Shown here: in pieces, positions 43,318-55,049 of the stretch
How the letters are laid out: each line of letters starts with the position of its first letter
Numbering within the stretch: the first letter of the stretch is position 1
Assembly: GCA_030220185.1 (NCBI GenBank)
Contig: JASPKZ010003421.1
Location: 1,333,501-1,397,500, forward strand
Direction of reading: 5' to 3'
Length of the DNA: 64,000 nt
From: Diploptera punctata
Lineage: Eukaryota > Arthropoda > Insecta > Blattodea > Blaberidae
Made by a program: the position numbers and the translations under genes
The notes under the pieces: model-generated
Seen by the model: only the letters and a program-made list of their open reading frames with translations
The model's database searches: none
What the model was told of the DNA's origin: nothing

Positions 43318-43962
43318 TATTATGATAGCAACGGCTGAATTCAAATACCTAGGAACAATAATCACAATTAGGAATGAGACGAAAAAGGAAATTAAACATA
43401 GACTCAATTCTGTAAATTCGTGCTATTATGCATTACAGAGACTCCTAACGTTCCAAATCCTTTCTAAAAACGTTAAGCTGAAAATATATAAAACTATTAT
43501 TCTACCAATTATATTATATGGATGTGAAACATGGACTCTTACTTTAAGGGAGGAACGGAGATTGCAAGTATTTGAGAATAAAGTTCTTAGGAAAATTTTT
43601 TTGGACCAAAGAGAGATGAATAGATGGGTGAATGGAGAAATCTACATAACAGTGAACTATATTGTCTTTATAGGAAGTCAAATATAATAACAACAGTTAA
43701 GTCTCGTAGACTGCGATGTGCACGACATGTGGCACGAATGGGGAACGAAAGACCTGCATGGAAGCTTCTTGTAGGAAAGCCAGAGGAAAAACGCCCTGTT
43801 GGTAGACCAAGAATGAGGTGGGAGAATAACATTAACTATGATTTGAGGGAAGTAGATTATACAGGAAATAATTGGAAAATATTAGCTCAGGATAGGGATG
43901 TGTGGAGAAGTTATATCCGCGCGGCCATGAACATACGGGTTCGATAGTGCTAGTGCGTTAGT
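43318..43962 (+). pseudogene. LINE (family L3) ORF2 C-terminus
   Basis: AEFKYLGTIITIRNETKKEI, CYYALQRLLTFQILSKNVKL, ILYGCETWTLTLREERRLQV form one frame to about 43600. A frameshift at a T run precedes MGEWRNLHNSELYCLYRKSN, RHVARMGNERPAWKLLVGKP, RPVGRPRMRWENNINYDLRE and AQDRDVWRSYIRAAMNIRVR with a stop at 43947. The domain follows the RT and carries no catalytic residues. It is one frameshift away from a continuous 3' ORF. Confidence 0.85.
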
Positions 43963-44041
43963 TATTATGACAGCTACATACCTTCTCATAAGGAAGAAAA
44001 CAACTTTAATATAGATATTAACTATTAGTAATCGATACTAG

Positions 44042-44300
44042 TAAATTCTTGGTAAGTTTCCGTTGAGGTGTTCATTCATAGTATATAATGTAAAATTAAA
44101 ACTAAAAAATAGTTATAAATTCATGGTAAGTTTCCGTTGAGATGTTAATTCACATAATATAATGTAAAATTAAAAACAACTATAAAAATAGTCAAACTGT
44201 CTGCTGATGATGGGAAATGCCTACAGAGTTTTAAAACAACTTAAGTTGAGGAGACGGAGCTACAAGGTGACTATTTTTATAGTTTTTAATTTTACATTAT
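44042..44300 (-). mobile_element. Degraded hairpin element with duplicated tail
   Basis: ataatgtaaaattaaaaaca.ctataaaaatagt (44157-44193) is inverted at 44267-44300. Between them ctgtCTGCTGATGATGGGAAATGCCTACAG lacks the stem II hairpin but keeps CTGATGA and CTACAG, and aagttgaggagacgg follows. The tail (gtaagtttccgttgag.tgtt) occurs twice, at 44050 and 44125. Confidence 0.6.
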
Positions 44301-44650
44301 AACACTATTAGTAATGTTTACGAAAGAAGCAGACATTATTTATAAATTCTGAGAAGTCAAACTATCTTTATCGGTTATCGAAGACTATTAAAAAATGTAT
44401 TTATCGTTTTTGTAAACTCTAAATCAAACTGATATTCAATTTAAACCCTCCGTGAAAAACCTCGGTTTTATTTCGACTAAAATGTTAGTTGTCAGGTTTC
44501 TATAAGAGAAACTTATAAGAAAATATTAGGTTTTTTTTATTCCTTAAAGCGTTTAAAAATGTCGTTCCTTCATCGAAAAAAGTGATGTCTCTACTTTGAT
44601 TATCCCGCATTTCGATTAATGTGACTTGCTATTAACCGACATGAGTATCA
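44301..44650. other. Unassigned stretch
   Basis: No recognised feature. Confidence 0.4.
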
Positions 44651-44654
44651 CTTG

Positions 44655-45236
<582 letters not shown>

Positions 45237-45334
45237 TGGGATGTCATTTAGGCAATGGCATAAATTTAGATAAACACACTAAAATACGATTCAATTATCT
45301 ATGTGGCACAATTAAACGCACTTTATTGAATAAT

Positions 45335-45740
45335 ACTAGAAAATAAGCTATTTTGAAGTTTTACAAAGTATTGGTAGATCCATCTTTTATCTATGGATGT
45401 GAAACCTGAACATTAACAAAGGCAGATAGAAAACAAATAGAAATGAAGATGTGGAGAGCAATAGCAGGATGCCAAAGGACCGATAAAAAGAAAAACGAAG
45501 ATATAAGAAGAGAACTTAATATATTTAATCTCTGTGAAAGAATAAAATACTATCAAAATGCTTATCTTCAGCACGTATTACAAATGAATGAACAGTGCAT
45601 ACCAAGAAGAATGCATAATTATAAACCAAAAGGAAGAAGAATGTTGGGAAGACCATTGAAGAGATGGAAGGACCAATTCGACCTATAATGAGATCGGAAC
45701 AGACCATTGGGCTTAATCCTTGTTGTTGATGATGATGATG
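45335..45740 (+). pseudogene. LINE (family L2) ORF2 C-terminus, better copy
   Basis: MKMWRAIAGCQRTDKKKNED, YLQHVLQMNEQCIPRRMHNY, then KPKGRRMLGRPLKRWKDQFD and L before a stop at 45688. 3' end: gagatcggaacagaccattg, ggcttaatcctt, then GTT/GAT/TTA repeats. It is almost collinear with 14993-15425, with fewer substitutions in the C-terminal motif. Confidence 0.8.
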
Positions 45741-45926
45741 ATTATTATTATTATTAGTAGTAGTAGTAGTAGTATTATATTGTACTTACCAGTGTATGTT
45801 GCCTAAGCCTAATATGTGTTATTAATTTAACAATAGAAAATTCATAATTGTTAATATCTGTACAATTAACCCCTGGCGAAGAGGAAGAGAGACCTTACGG
45901 TCTTAACTCCATCAGATAAAATAAAC

Positions 45927-45975
<49 letters not shown>
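45738..45975. repeat. (TTA)/(TAG) microsatellites and CR1-like 3' tail
   Basis: Short trinucleotide tracts at 45738-45778 and 45932-45975 flank ctggcgaagaggaagagaga, then cttaactccatcagataaaa, the CR1-like LINE 3' tail. It may be the displaced tail of the LINE at 44655. Confidence 0.6.
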
Positions 45976-46865
45976 GTTAATTAGAAAATCATTAATTAAT
46001 AAAGGCTTAAAATATATTTCCAAAAAACTTTTTAGTTATTTTAACATGTAATGTAGCTGCTTTACCTGCGTTTGGTTAATATTTTAAGAAATATATGAAG
46101 AAGAAAATTCTAAGATAATAAATGATGACTACAAGAGGAAAAAAAAAAGGAATGTCGCAAAAACCAATGATTGAGAACACTTAATTTTAATTTTAAAGGG
46201 TCATTTTTTCCCCAGCATAGCGAAACTTGAAAGTTTAATTTCACTTTTCCAATATTTATGAGTGTCAATTGAAAGGTTCAAATAATTTTCACTAGATGTC
46301 AGGACATCTATATTTTGTTACATTTATTGTATTACTTATGGTCCTTAAATTAAAGAAAATAAATTGAATTATTCTAAAATAAATCAGAAAAGATCATTAG
46401 TTCTTCACAACATTCGACTAGTTTCTATGAATTATATGTGGAAGATTGTCCATAGAGAGTAATCCCATATGCATTCACATTCCAGGTATTTACCAACTGC
46501 CAGGAACTCAAAAAAAGTGATCAACATCATCAATTGTTTTTGTAAGACTTTATTGGTGCATTGCACTAGCCGCCTCTGTTTCTTGATGCTATTGTACATA
46601 GCGTATGTATCCTTTATCAGCTGCAGGAGCGCAGAAAATAGGTCAGCATCAGTATTGAGCTTTTTGTGCGCTGTGCATTTTGCTCCCGAATAATCTGATG
46701 TAGCTTGGAGGTGTGGCTAACATATAAGTTACGTATATCCCTACAAGCATCTCCCGCTTGTAGCAAATTCTTGTCCTTCAGCCAGATTTCATCTCAAAAT
46801 CACATTATTTGCAACTCCACTGACAAATAAACGTGGGAAGCTAAGATGTTTAAAAATATATACTT
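45976..46865. other. Unassigned stretch
   Basis: Short ORFs only (74 codons at 46469-46693), not recognised. Confidence 0.4.
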
Positions 46866-47183
46866 ACTCACGGCATTATCCAATCCGTAAGTTCATGGCC
46901 GCGTAAACATAAGCTCTCCATACATCCCTATCCTGGCAAATTATTTGCAATCATTCCCTGTATAATCCACTTCCCTCAAATCATAGTTAATGCTATTCTC
47001 CCACCTCATTCTTGGTCTACCAACTGGGCGTTTTCCCTCTGGTTTTCCTACAAGAAGTTTCCATGCATGTCTTTCATTCCCCATACGCGCAATATGTCCT
47101 GCCCATCGCAGTCTACGAGACTTAACTGTTCTTATTATATCTGGCTTCCTATAAAGACCATGTAGTTCATTGTTATGTAGTAC
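46866..47183 (-). pseudogene. LINE (family L3) ORF2 C-terminus, 5'-truncated
   Basis: Minus strand: LHNNELHGLYRKPDIIRTVK, RRLRWAGHIARMGNERHAWK, PEGKRPVGRPRMRWENSINY and DLREVDYTGNDCK, then a decayed end. The 3' end lies at about 46866. The 5' truncation at about 47183 joins unrelated DNA. Confidence 0.8.
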
Positions 47184-47520
47184 TATTTGACCTCGGAAAA
47201 TGTTACCCCAGTTGAACCCATGTCTACATTTCTTGACGGTCGTATTTTTACGGTGAAAGATCGTCACTCTTTCGACCAAGGTATTTTTTTCGTCTGGCTT
47301 ATCACCTTCGGCCAGTCCGGCATGGGTAATCCTGTGGACAGCAATGCTGCCGCCGGCATAGCTCTCGGGATCATTTAAGCATGCAGGCCACTTCACCGCG
47401 ACAAGTTAAAGATACCATGGAGGGGTTTAAAAAAATATATATTTAATTTTTGGTTCATATAGAAAGACAGTTGTAGGAACATGTTCTTAGTTTATAATAA
47501 ACCAATGTATAAAGTGTTCG
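47184..47520. other. Unassigned stretch, relatively GC-rich at 47190-47400
   Basis: A 63-codon plus ORF (47187-47378) and the opposite-strand reading are both open. Neither is recognised. It may be remains of another element. Confidence 0.35.
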
Positions 47521-47521
47521 G

Positions 47522-49246
47522 AAATACACCGTGCCCCATTCAAACCGCCCAAATTTTAATTAACCATAACTCTCAAAGTATGCAGAATTATGAAATGAGA
47601 TTGGCATTAAGAGAAAGAGATCAAAGAATTTGTGTTTTCATTGTTGGAGTTAATTCATCTGTCGCATGTTGGAAAGTACTGACATAAAACGAAAGACGAC
47701 TCCTCAGCATCGACCACAAACTGTTTTCTGGTATGCAGAGACGAAGTCAATAATTACAGTGCAAAGAAATGACCGGAGAGAATATGGAGAAAATGCACCT
47801 GATGGGAAGACCATTAACGTATGGCTTGAGAATTTTCTGGCGACTGGAAGCATTAAAAAAGAATCTGGATGTACTCGTACACGTGTTTCAGAATATAAGA
47901 TTGAAGAAATAGTGCGCATACTGTACCGGAGCTCGGTGGTAGGCAGGAGATCTCAGGGTTATGAACTCTTTATAAGCAAAAGAACAACGTATAAATGTAC
48001 ACTCAATTTTAACGAATCCAAGAAACTGTTTATTTACGGAGAAATACACTTTTGATAATACAGTTACAAAGTTTTATCTATGAGTGGAGTCGATGAAATA
48101 CTTAGAGGTCCACGTGCTCGAATCAATATTTTCAAAGTCCAAATGCTTAACGGACTATAACTTTAAATTTAACTATTTCTCGGACGAATCTAATATTTAA
48201 ACTGAATCGGAGATCGCGGTCTGCAGGTCTACGATGTTCCAACACTGAACACAGAATCACTGATAGTGATAGTGAGTTTTTTAACTGAATCGGAGATCGC
48301 GGTCTATAGATCCACTATGTTTCAACACTGATCACAGAATGACCGAGAGTGAGTATTTTGATATAAGTTCTCGCTTATAAAGGCGGTGGCTCCTCCCACA
48401 TTTCTCGAATCCACTCCTTACAATTGAATATATATTTATGTTACAATAATATTATTTACTAGTATGTATAACATTTCTAAGAACTGGGTAAATTGGTTCT
48501 TTGATATTTAATAGATAAATGTTTATCAGTTTCTTTGTAAACTCTCAATGCTAAGAGATTATCTTTTCTAGAGGTGAATGAATGTCTTTTGTTGTCTGTA
48601 CTAGCCAGGTATCCTCATTCCTTGGAATTGCTTAGTAGCGTTAATTGGTTTCTAAGAATTGGTCAATAGATTTTTAATATTTTTAATAGCTAACTAATGT
48701 TATCTTTTCTTAAAGAATGAATATTTCTTATTAGTTGTATAGACTGCTAATTGGAATTAGTTATATTCTTTTGACAATACCCTTTTTGTGTTCCTATATT
48801 ATTTTAAGTTGTGTAGTAGGTAGAGTTCTGACAATACCTCTTTATTTGTCATTTGTATAGCAGGTAGCGTTTTACAGTATTTTATTCTAGACAAATGTAC
48901 GTGGAATTTTTACCTGGATATATTTCTACTTTTCCACATACATATTTTATAGCGATATTAGTAATATATTCTATTTTCATTATTTATAGATTTATTTAAT
49001 TTTAATAACAATTTAATATATTTCGGAACATTTTAGTTTCAGATCCATGCATATTAGAGTTGTATCTTAGTTTATATGTCTCCTATCACATTAATCGCTA
49101 CAATACATAGGTGTTTTAGTGTGTGGCAATAAAAATTCTTTGAGTTTCTGTTTCGTTTAATACCGGTCTCATTTCATAATTCCGCATACTTTGTTAGTTG
49201 TGATTAATTAAAATGTGGGAAGTTTGCATGGGACACCCTGTATATC
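47522..49246 (+). mobile_element. DNA transposon with ~130-bp terminal inverted repeats, HTH-only ORF
   Basis: The left end (47523-47651) and right end (49118-49246) are inverted repeats of about 130 bp: aattttaattaaccataact, gtatgcagaattatgaaatg and caaagaattt.tgtt all recur in reverse complement on the right, and the outer ends carry the acaccgtgccccatt / ggacaccctgtat motif. Plus-strand ORF 47690-47940 encodes FWYAETKSIITVQRNDRREY, APDGKTINVWLENFLATGSI and KIEEIVRI, a helix-turn-helix domain that I associate with DUF4817-type transposase N-termini. The catalytic DDE region is missing. An LTR-like block occupies 47996-48422. Confidence 0.7.
47996..48422 (-). mobile_element. LTR-like block with internal 83-bp tandem repeat
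   Basis: Minus strand: begins TGTAAGGAGTGG, a TATA-like ctttataagcgagaactt lies about 60 bp in, AATAAA (gtaaataaacag) lies near the end, and it finishes GAGTGTACA (TG...CA ends). Inside, aactgaatcggagatcgcgg starts at 48200 and again at 48283. It sits where the transposase catalytic domain would be. No flanking duplication was found, so this remains a suggestion. Confidence 0.4.
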
Positions 49247-49788
49247 GTTAAATTTTCATGGAAGATTCAGGTTTTTAGTTAGTGTTTACCTATAATAAAC
49301 GCATGGTTTTCGGTATATTATTATTCAAAATATGATGTTGATGACTTGTGCCAGACTGTAAATATGAATAAACTTTAAATGTTAATACAGGGAAGGAATG
49401 AAATGGCATTATTGTATCGTGTTGGATTATTGATAAAATTATATGAAAATGTTTAACTGTATCCTCCATTCTGTTGATATTTTGAACTCTTAGAAATGCC
49501 TGCATCTGGGTTTCAGCTGTAAAGTATTGTGATAAAAGTAGGAGGTTAATTTTAAGTGCTGTAGGAACTTTTTATTTGTTAGTGTTAAAGATAGTGGACG
49601 ATGAATAAGATATTTGAGTAGCGAGTATTGTAGAGTGGAACATGTACATGTGGGATACAAGATATCAGATACCTTAAATGATGAGGTTAATTTCAAAACG
49701 TTTCTTGTGCATTTACATAAATTTGCGGAAAAGAATTTATAGAAAATAATGTAATTATTTTAATGTTAGTTCTATGCCCTGATAGTGT
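49247..49788. other. Unassigned stretch
   Basis: No recognised feature. Two short minus ORFs. Confidence 0.4.
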
Positions 49789-50939
49789 CACTATCTCTAC
49801 CAAAAAGTAATTGGGCACTTTGTTTTGTCCTATAGAACCTCGTGGTGCCACCTCTGGCTGCTATACTCGCAGCTACCCTTTTAGGCATGCTCTCCACTAG
49901 TTTGTGTAATATATTCACTGAAATGCGTCGCCAGTCCTCTTGCAAAATGCCACACAGTCGGACAATGGATGTTGGCCGCATTTGCTGAGACCTCACTCGC
50001 CGGTTCAATTCGTCCCAAAGTTGCTCAATGTGATTAAGATCAGGACTCTGAGCGGGTTAGTCCAGCCGGTGAACATTATTTTCTGCATACCACGGCATAG
50101 TATCCGCCGAGACTTGGCTCCTAGCATTGTCATCCTGGAACTAACAAGGGTCCATTCCATAAAACCGCCACAGTCTTTGGGAGCATTTCGTTATCCAGAA
50201 TTGTACAATATGCCTCAGAGTTCATTTTACCACGAACAATCACCAGTGGTCCTACACCGTAGTACGAGAAACACCCCCACACCATCACTCCACTACCACC
50301 AAATTTCCTGGTAGGCACTATACGCACTGGTAGAAGCTTTCCCCTGGTAGGCGCCACATCCAAACACGTCTATCAGATCAAAATAATATGAATCTCGACT
50401 CGTCACTCCATAGCACCGATTTCCATTGCTCCAGGGTCCAGTTACGATGGTCCAAACACTACCTGAGTCTCTGAGCTTTATTTGTCTTCGTAATATGCGG
50501 CTTATATGATGCTGCTGTTCTGTGATATTCGAGTTCATGGGCCTCTTTTCCTAAAGTTCCAATGGAAACAGCCACGTTTGTTGCTGCTTGAAGCTCCTGT
50601 TGTGTCCTGTTCTTTATCATCTCACGTTTGAGGGTTCTGCGATCCCTGTTAGTCAGAATTTTCGGTCGCCCTGAACGATCACCATTGTCACAATGTCCAT
50701 CAACCTTCCACTTACGTAGGATGAATGCGACTATTGATTTGGGCCTGTTTACCTTAGTGGCCATTACCCTGCCTGAGGTGGCAGCCCACAATTATGCCCT
50801 TATCAAAATCCGATAGCTCTACATCACTTGCCATCTCGTTCTCAATTGTATCACTGCATCACATACCAACCACAACAGTCAAATGACATACTAAAGTAAT
50901 CAAACTCATGGGTGCCCAATTACTTTTTAGTTGATAGTG
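49789..50939 (-). mobile_element. Tc1-like transposon with decayed transposase
   Basis: The terminal inverted repeats CACTATC...aaaaagtaattgggcac (left) and gtgcccaattactttttagt...GATAGTG (right) are about 27 bp. TA follows the right end (50940-50941). On the minus strand, pieces of a Tc1-family transposase lie in order: an N-terminal HTH region (about 50790-50460, ILTNRDRRTLKREM, TQQELQAATNVAVSIGTL), SRDSYYFDLID, GGSGVMVWGCFSYYGVGPLV, MNSEAYCTILDNEMLPK, then QSPDLNHIEQLWDELNRRVR with the third catalytic acidic position in PDLNHIE. Frameshifts and stops separate them. About 1.15 kb is a normal length for the family. It is inactive but otherwise complete. Confidence 0.85.
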
Positions 50940-51104
50940 TATAATAAAATTCATATTTATAACAATTCCTTGAAATTCTAATTTACATATTCGTAGTTCT
51001 TTAATGCCATTAGAGATTTTAATTTTTCAATTCAATTTTTTGTTATTGTATTATTGAAACTCAGTCATTAATTTATAGGACGGGCATTGAAGATTATCTT
51101 CAGA

Positions 51105-51672
51105 GTCACTAATAGATCTCAATTCTGGAAATGCATATTATTACGCATTGCAGAGACTCGTGACTTCCCAACTCCTTTCAAAAAATGTTAAACTGAAAAT
51201 ATATAAAACTATTATTCTACCAGTTATATTATATGGATGCGAAACATGGACTCTTACTTTAAGACAGGAAAGGAGATTACGAGTATTTGAGAATAAAGTT
51301 CTTAGGAAAAATTTTGGACCAAAGAGAGATGAACAGACAGGTGAATGGAGAAGATTGAATAACAGTGAATTACATGGATTTTATAGGAAGCCAGATATAA
51401 TGAGAACAGTTAAGTCTCGTAGACTGCGATGGGCAGGATATGTGGCATGAATGGGGAATGAAAGACGTGCATGGAAGATACTTATAGGAAAACCAGAGGG
51501 AAAACGCCCAGTTGGCAGACCAAGAATGAGGTGGGAGAATAACATTAACTATGATTTGAGGGAAGTAGATTATACAGGGGATGACTGGAAAACTTTGGCT
51601 CAGGATAGGGATGTATGGAGAGCTTATGTCCGCGCGGCCATGAACCTACGGGTTCGATAGTGCCAGTAAGTA
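51105..51672 (+). pseudogene. LINE (family L3) ORF2 C-terminus, best preserved
   Basis: YYYALQRLVTSQLLSKNVKL, YGCETWTLTLRQERRLRVFE, GPKRDEQTGEWRRLNNSELH, RRLRWAGYVA then a single TGA in place of an arginine codon at about 51449, then MGNERRAWKILIGKPEGKRP, GRPRMRWENNINYDLREVDY and DVWRAYVRAAMNLRVR with its stop at 51658. The stop fits CpG decay of CGA. No frameshift occurs over about 510 bp, suggesting a comparatively young 5'-truncated insertion. The 3' end is a GTAA-type tail. Confidence 0.85.
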
Positions 51673-51674
51673 AG

Positions 51675-52662
51675 TTAGTCACTAATATATGTAATGTCAT
51701 CCGCATTACATTCGGTATGGTATTCATTTTCTTATTACCCATTTTATATCGTTTCTTATTTTTAAAAAAGACAAATATGACAACTTTTAAAATGATCTTA
51801 TGGTCATATACCTCATATATCACTTCATTGTTTTCAAAATTAAGAACAATTTTATTTTGTTGAACGGGGACAGTGAAAAATAAAAATAACTGATCAAGCG
51901 TTAAGTGAATGTTTTAATAAGTTAAAATCAACATAAAGTGTGAACGTTTTTATACCTTGAAGCAAATTATCTGAATATTTAGATTATCCACCTCAAAAAT
52001 AGGAAGTAATTACATTTCGCTGATTTAATATGGCACGACATACTGTGATTTGTGGTAATTAGTGTTTATTTTTCGCACGCTGTGATTTGATTTTACCCCT
52101 TGAAAAGAGTTATTAACCAACAATGCAATTTATATTTCATGGAGATTTTGTTTCCACATTATCAACTTCAATAGATTTTTCATTACGTAAAATGACAAGT
52201 TGAATTTTCATCATTTTTAATCTTTTCGTGCAATATTGTAATTCGTTAATCAAAATGTGTCACAGGGTGGCTTGCAATATCATAATTAGTAATTTATAAT
52301 TCCATTATCTCGGAACACCGAGTGTTATAAAATCGGTTCATGACTGTTTTTCATTTATTTGATTTGTTATGATTTATAACATAGTCTAGGCATGCGACTT
52401 TATAGGCTGCTGATGTTTTGTACAGTTGGAAAGATTTAATCTCAACAACACACTCAACTCTAATGTTAACGTCTGCATGAAGAGCTGCATTATTTTTCGT
52501 GAGTAAAGCATTGCAATGGCCTTGCATTTTCACATTTCAGTTTCAAAATGTGGGGGGTGAAATGTCAGTCAGTGATCATGATTCTGGACTGAATAGAGAA
52601 CTTTTTTAACATTAATAAAATTCATATTATTAAAGTAAAATGTTAAAATATATATCATTTTT
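51675..52662. other. Unassigned stretch
   Basis: AT-rich. No recognised gene or repeat. Confidence 0.4.
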
Positions 52663-52664
52663 GC

Positions 52665-53215
52665 GCGATAGTGCGTTCTGTCATACTTACAGCAATAGCA
52701 ACCATGATTCAAAGTTCAGTTTGCTAAATTTCGGGGCCAAACTATAAATAACTAATTACCTACTGTAATATTACCAGTTACCTATCTAGTGCGGGAAGCA
52801 AAAGCACTGACCTTAATGAATACTACGAATAATGTATATACAAAAATATATCCAAAAGGTAGTGTTAATATACTTTATAGGAAACGAATCACTGCATTTT
52901 AAATTAACTGAACTTTATTTGAAACAATATAAGACAATAAATTCGAACTTGCCGTCATTTAATGCCTGCTGTAGTCTTAACTAAATTATTTTCGGCATTT
53001 ACCGTATAAACATTGGCCAGACTGTTAACGTTAGTCACTTGTTTATAATGAACACAAATATGTTTTAAGAAAGTTATTATTATTTAACTAATATTTATTA
53101 TTTTGAAAATACCATCCTGCAAAAGATAATGTACAACGCAAATTTGTGAAGTGTTTTACAGAAGCTCGGTTTTTAATAATTTCCTCGTTTCTGTAAAAAC
53201 CACTTCCCAACCTCT
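52665..53215 (-). repeat. Dispersed repeat K, copy 2 (uninterrupted)
   Basis: The reverse-orientation partner of 31715-32512. The site corresponding to the 31922 hairpin insertion is intact here (aacattggccagactgttaa at about 53010-53030, minus strand ttaacagtctggccaatgtt). Confidence 0.75.
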
Positions 53216-53225
53216 CATTGTAATA

Positions 53226-53395
53226 TAATATTGACAGGCGCTGTCGTCCTCAACTGTGTTAAACATTTTCTTGAGTTTAAAAAGTAGTAAGTGTAGGCCT
53301 TTCGGAAGTCGACTTCCATCATCAGCAGAATAAATGTTTTACTAACTGTTGTTATTGTTGTACGACGTCGTACAATGATATTTTTTTTGTAATGC
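53226..53395 (-). mobile_element. Single arm of a PLE-type hairpin element
   Basis: gctgtcgtcctcaactgtgt, about 40 bp, taggcctttcggaagtcgac, ttccatcatcagcag, then a ttactaactgttgttattgt block and a perfect short palindrome tgtacgacgtcgtaca. The order is that of the arms at 35880-36000. The second arm is not found. It is next to repeat K copy 2, as the 31216 hairpin is next to copy 1. Confidence 0.65.
53292..53328 (-). ncRNA. Hammerhead-like motif with perfect stem II
   Basis: Minus strand: CTG, CTGATGA (complement of 53319-53325), TGGAAGTCGACTTCC, GAAA, GGCC, TA, CAC. All core residues are present. Stem II GGAAG/CTTCC is perfect with a TCGA loop, and AGGCCT is self-complementary as needed for a dimeric stem III. 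Stem I keeps only two pairs (a C replaces the third G). Confidence 0.55.
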
Positions 53396-53627
53396 ATTCC
53401 AAAAAATGTTTGCACCATTTCTATAAAACAATTGTCCATATTTTACTATATATTTTGAGAATATTTAATCCATAACTTATATATGGTGTACGTATGTACA
53501 TTTATCCACTTTTTATTACATATAAATCTAACTTTGTTAATGACAAATGATAAAATAAAATAAGTTAAAATGTACCTTCTTAGGTAAAATCTGTCGTCCT
53601 CAATTTATAAAATATGTAATCTTCATG

Positions 53628-53666
53628 CCTGTGGGCCTTTCAGGATATCCGTCCCATCTTCAGCAG
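53628..53666 (-). ncRNA. Hammerhead-like motif, left arm
   Basis: Minus strand: CTG, CTGAAGA, tgggacggatatcct stem-loop, GAAA, GGCC, CA, CAGG. The core is complete with A at position 7. U16.1 of the cleavage triplet is C, so cleavage is unlikely. Confidence 0.45.
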
Positions 53667-53721
53667 TTCATTCTTCGCTACAGCATCGGGCGTCATACTG
53701 GATGCTGTAGCGAAGAATGAA

Positions 53722-53760
53722 CCGCTGAAGATGGGACGGATATCCTGAAAGGCCTACAGG
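53722..53760 (+). ncRNA. Hammerhead-like motif, right arm
   Basis: CTGAAGA (53725-53731), tgggacggatatcct, GAAA (53747-53750), GGCC, TA, CAGG. The core and AGGCCT palindrome are intact. Stem I is weak (ccg against cag). Confidence 0.5.
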
Positions 53761-53889
53761 CATAAAGATTACATATTTTATAAGTTGAGGACGACGGATT
53801 TTACCTAAGAAGGTATATTTTAACTTATTTTATTTTATGACTCTCCACCTCAACGGTTTTAACAATGAATTTTATTAGTAATGACAAAT

Positions 53890-54685
53890 AAGTAGTGAGA
53901 CGTGATTAACTTTCATCTTCACACCTAAATAACACACACTATTTGTCTTATAATCTTATCATATAAATCATAAGTTGTTAAAAATGTATACTTCTTGAGT
54001 AGTAAGAGATTCTGAAATTTAATGTTACTTGTGCATTTCTTAAGCTGTTTAGGCTCGTCAAAATGTTACGAGATATGTTTTTATAAAACACAATTCCTAT
54101 GGATTTAAGATTATTCACACATTTTATCCCATTTTGCTCCTTTGACAATTTTTACTAGCGAATTGGATGATTTTACTCTCGATTTTATTTTTCAAGTTGA
54201 GAACAAGAATACTAGATATTACTGGAGAAGAAGATTATAGAATTTGGCCGAGAGCAACAGTTGATATGAATTCAGAGCAAAACCAGCAGTCCTCAACATA
54301 GTGCTAGAGAGTTGTGAATGAAAATGTTTATCTAAACATCTTGTACAGAACAGCACATTGTCTGCAGCTCTGTGATCGCAAACTTTCCTTTTGTGTAAAA
54401 CAGGGGTGTTCAAATTTCAGTGCGCGTTTCATTGTAGTTTTCATAATCCCTTTCATTATATTATTGTTATCATACGTTAGAAAAAGTTGTAACTTATTCT
54501 GTAATACTTAGTATATCAAGTTTCATAACAAAATAATAATTGACTCCTACATTCTCAGATTTAACAAAGTTACATCATGTAATACTACGTATTTCTAAAA
54601 ACTTCAGTGTTGCGTAAATGAAGTTTCAAGATTTATGACGAATATTATATCAACTTTAATTTGGGTAATGTTATGTCAATTATGT
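53890..54685. other. Unassigned stretch
   Basis: No recognised gene or repeat. Confidence 0.4.
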
Positions 54686-54687
54686 AC

Positions 54688-54712
54688 ACACACGCGGACA
54701 CACACACACACG

Positions 54713-54784
<72 letters not shown>
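54688..54784. repeat. Compound (CA)n(TA)n microsatellite
   Basis: An ACAC tract to about 54729 passes directly into about 27 TA units. Confidence 0.95.
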
Positions 54785-54787
<3 letters not shown>

Positions 54788-54982
54788 AGGGCGCGACAGG
54801 GTTTTACAAATGAAACTGTTGATAATTTAAAATGAATTATGAATGGATCATGAAACAGATTATGACGATGAAATTGAAATTCAGCAGTTGCTTTGAAAAC
54901 TAAAGAAAACCACGGAATAAACAAAGTCATATTGGTAATTATTGGAATTCTTATATACGATTTTCATTTTATTTTAATACAA

Positions 54983-55027
54983 ATTCGTTACAGCTGTTTC
55001 AATACTTTGTACCTTCTTCAGACGAAT
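54983..55027 (-). ncRNA. Hammerhead ribozyme candidate (minus strand)
   Basis: Read on the minus strand: stem I ATTCGT, core CTGAAGA, stem II region aggtacaaagtatt (four to five pairs around an AAA loop with one bulge), GAAA, then C-AGCT-G, U and A, and the other side of stem I, ACGAAT. Stem I is six perfect pairs. A15.1-U16.1 and C15.2-G16.2 pair, and ACAGCTGT is fully self-complementary, as in minimal hammerheads thought to act as dimers. The predicted cleavage triplet is GUA. Position 7, the variable one, is A. Confidence 0.7.
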
Positions 55028-55049
55028 ACTACTATATAATACTATTATT

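Larger units (their letters stand above)
53549..53878 (+). mobile_element. PLE-type hairpin element with tail and 11-bp TSD
   Basis: The arms about 53549-53690 and 53703-53838 are nearly perfect inverted repeats (taagttaaaatgtaccttct / agaaggtatattttaactta, caggatatccgtcccatctt / aagatgggacggatatcctg). Each holds a hammerhead-like core and a gtcgtcctcaa / ttgaggacgac motif. A single-copy tail cctcaacggttttaacaatg and aattttattag follows the right arm. It is flanked by TAATGACAAAT at 53538-53548 and 53879-53889. It is the cleanest complete member in the window. Confidence 0.85.

Noticed and set aside
44205..44235. Active hammerhead in the 44-kb hairpin
   Set aside because: CTGATGA and CTACAG are present, but the stem II segment is deleted.
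49772..50791. Intact Tc1 transposase gene
   Set aside because: The transposase is split over several frames with stops, so only the element is reported.
54676..54930. 84-codon ORF with IY and CV repeats
   Set aside because: Product of the compound CA/TA microsatellite.
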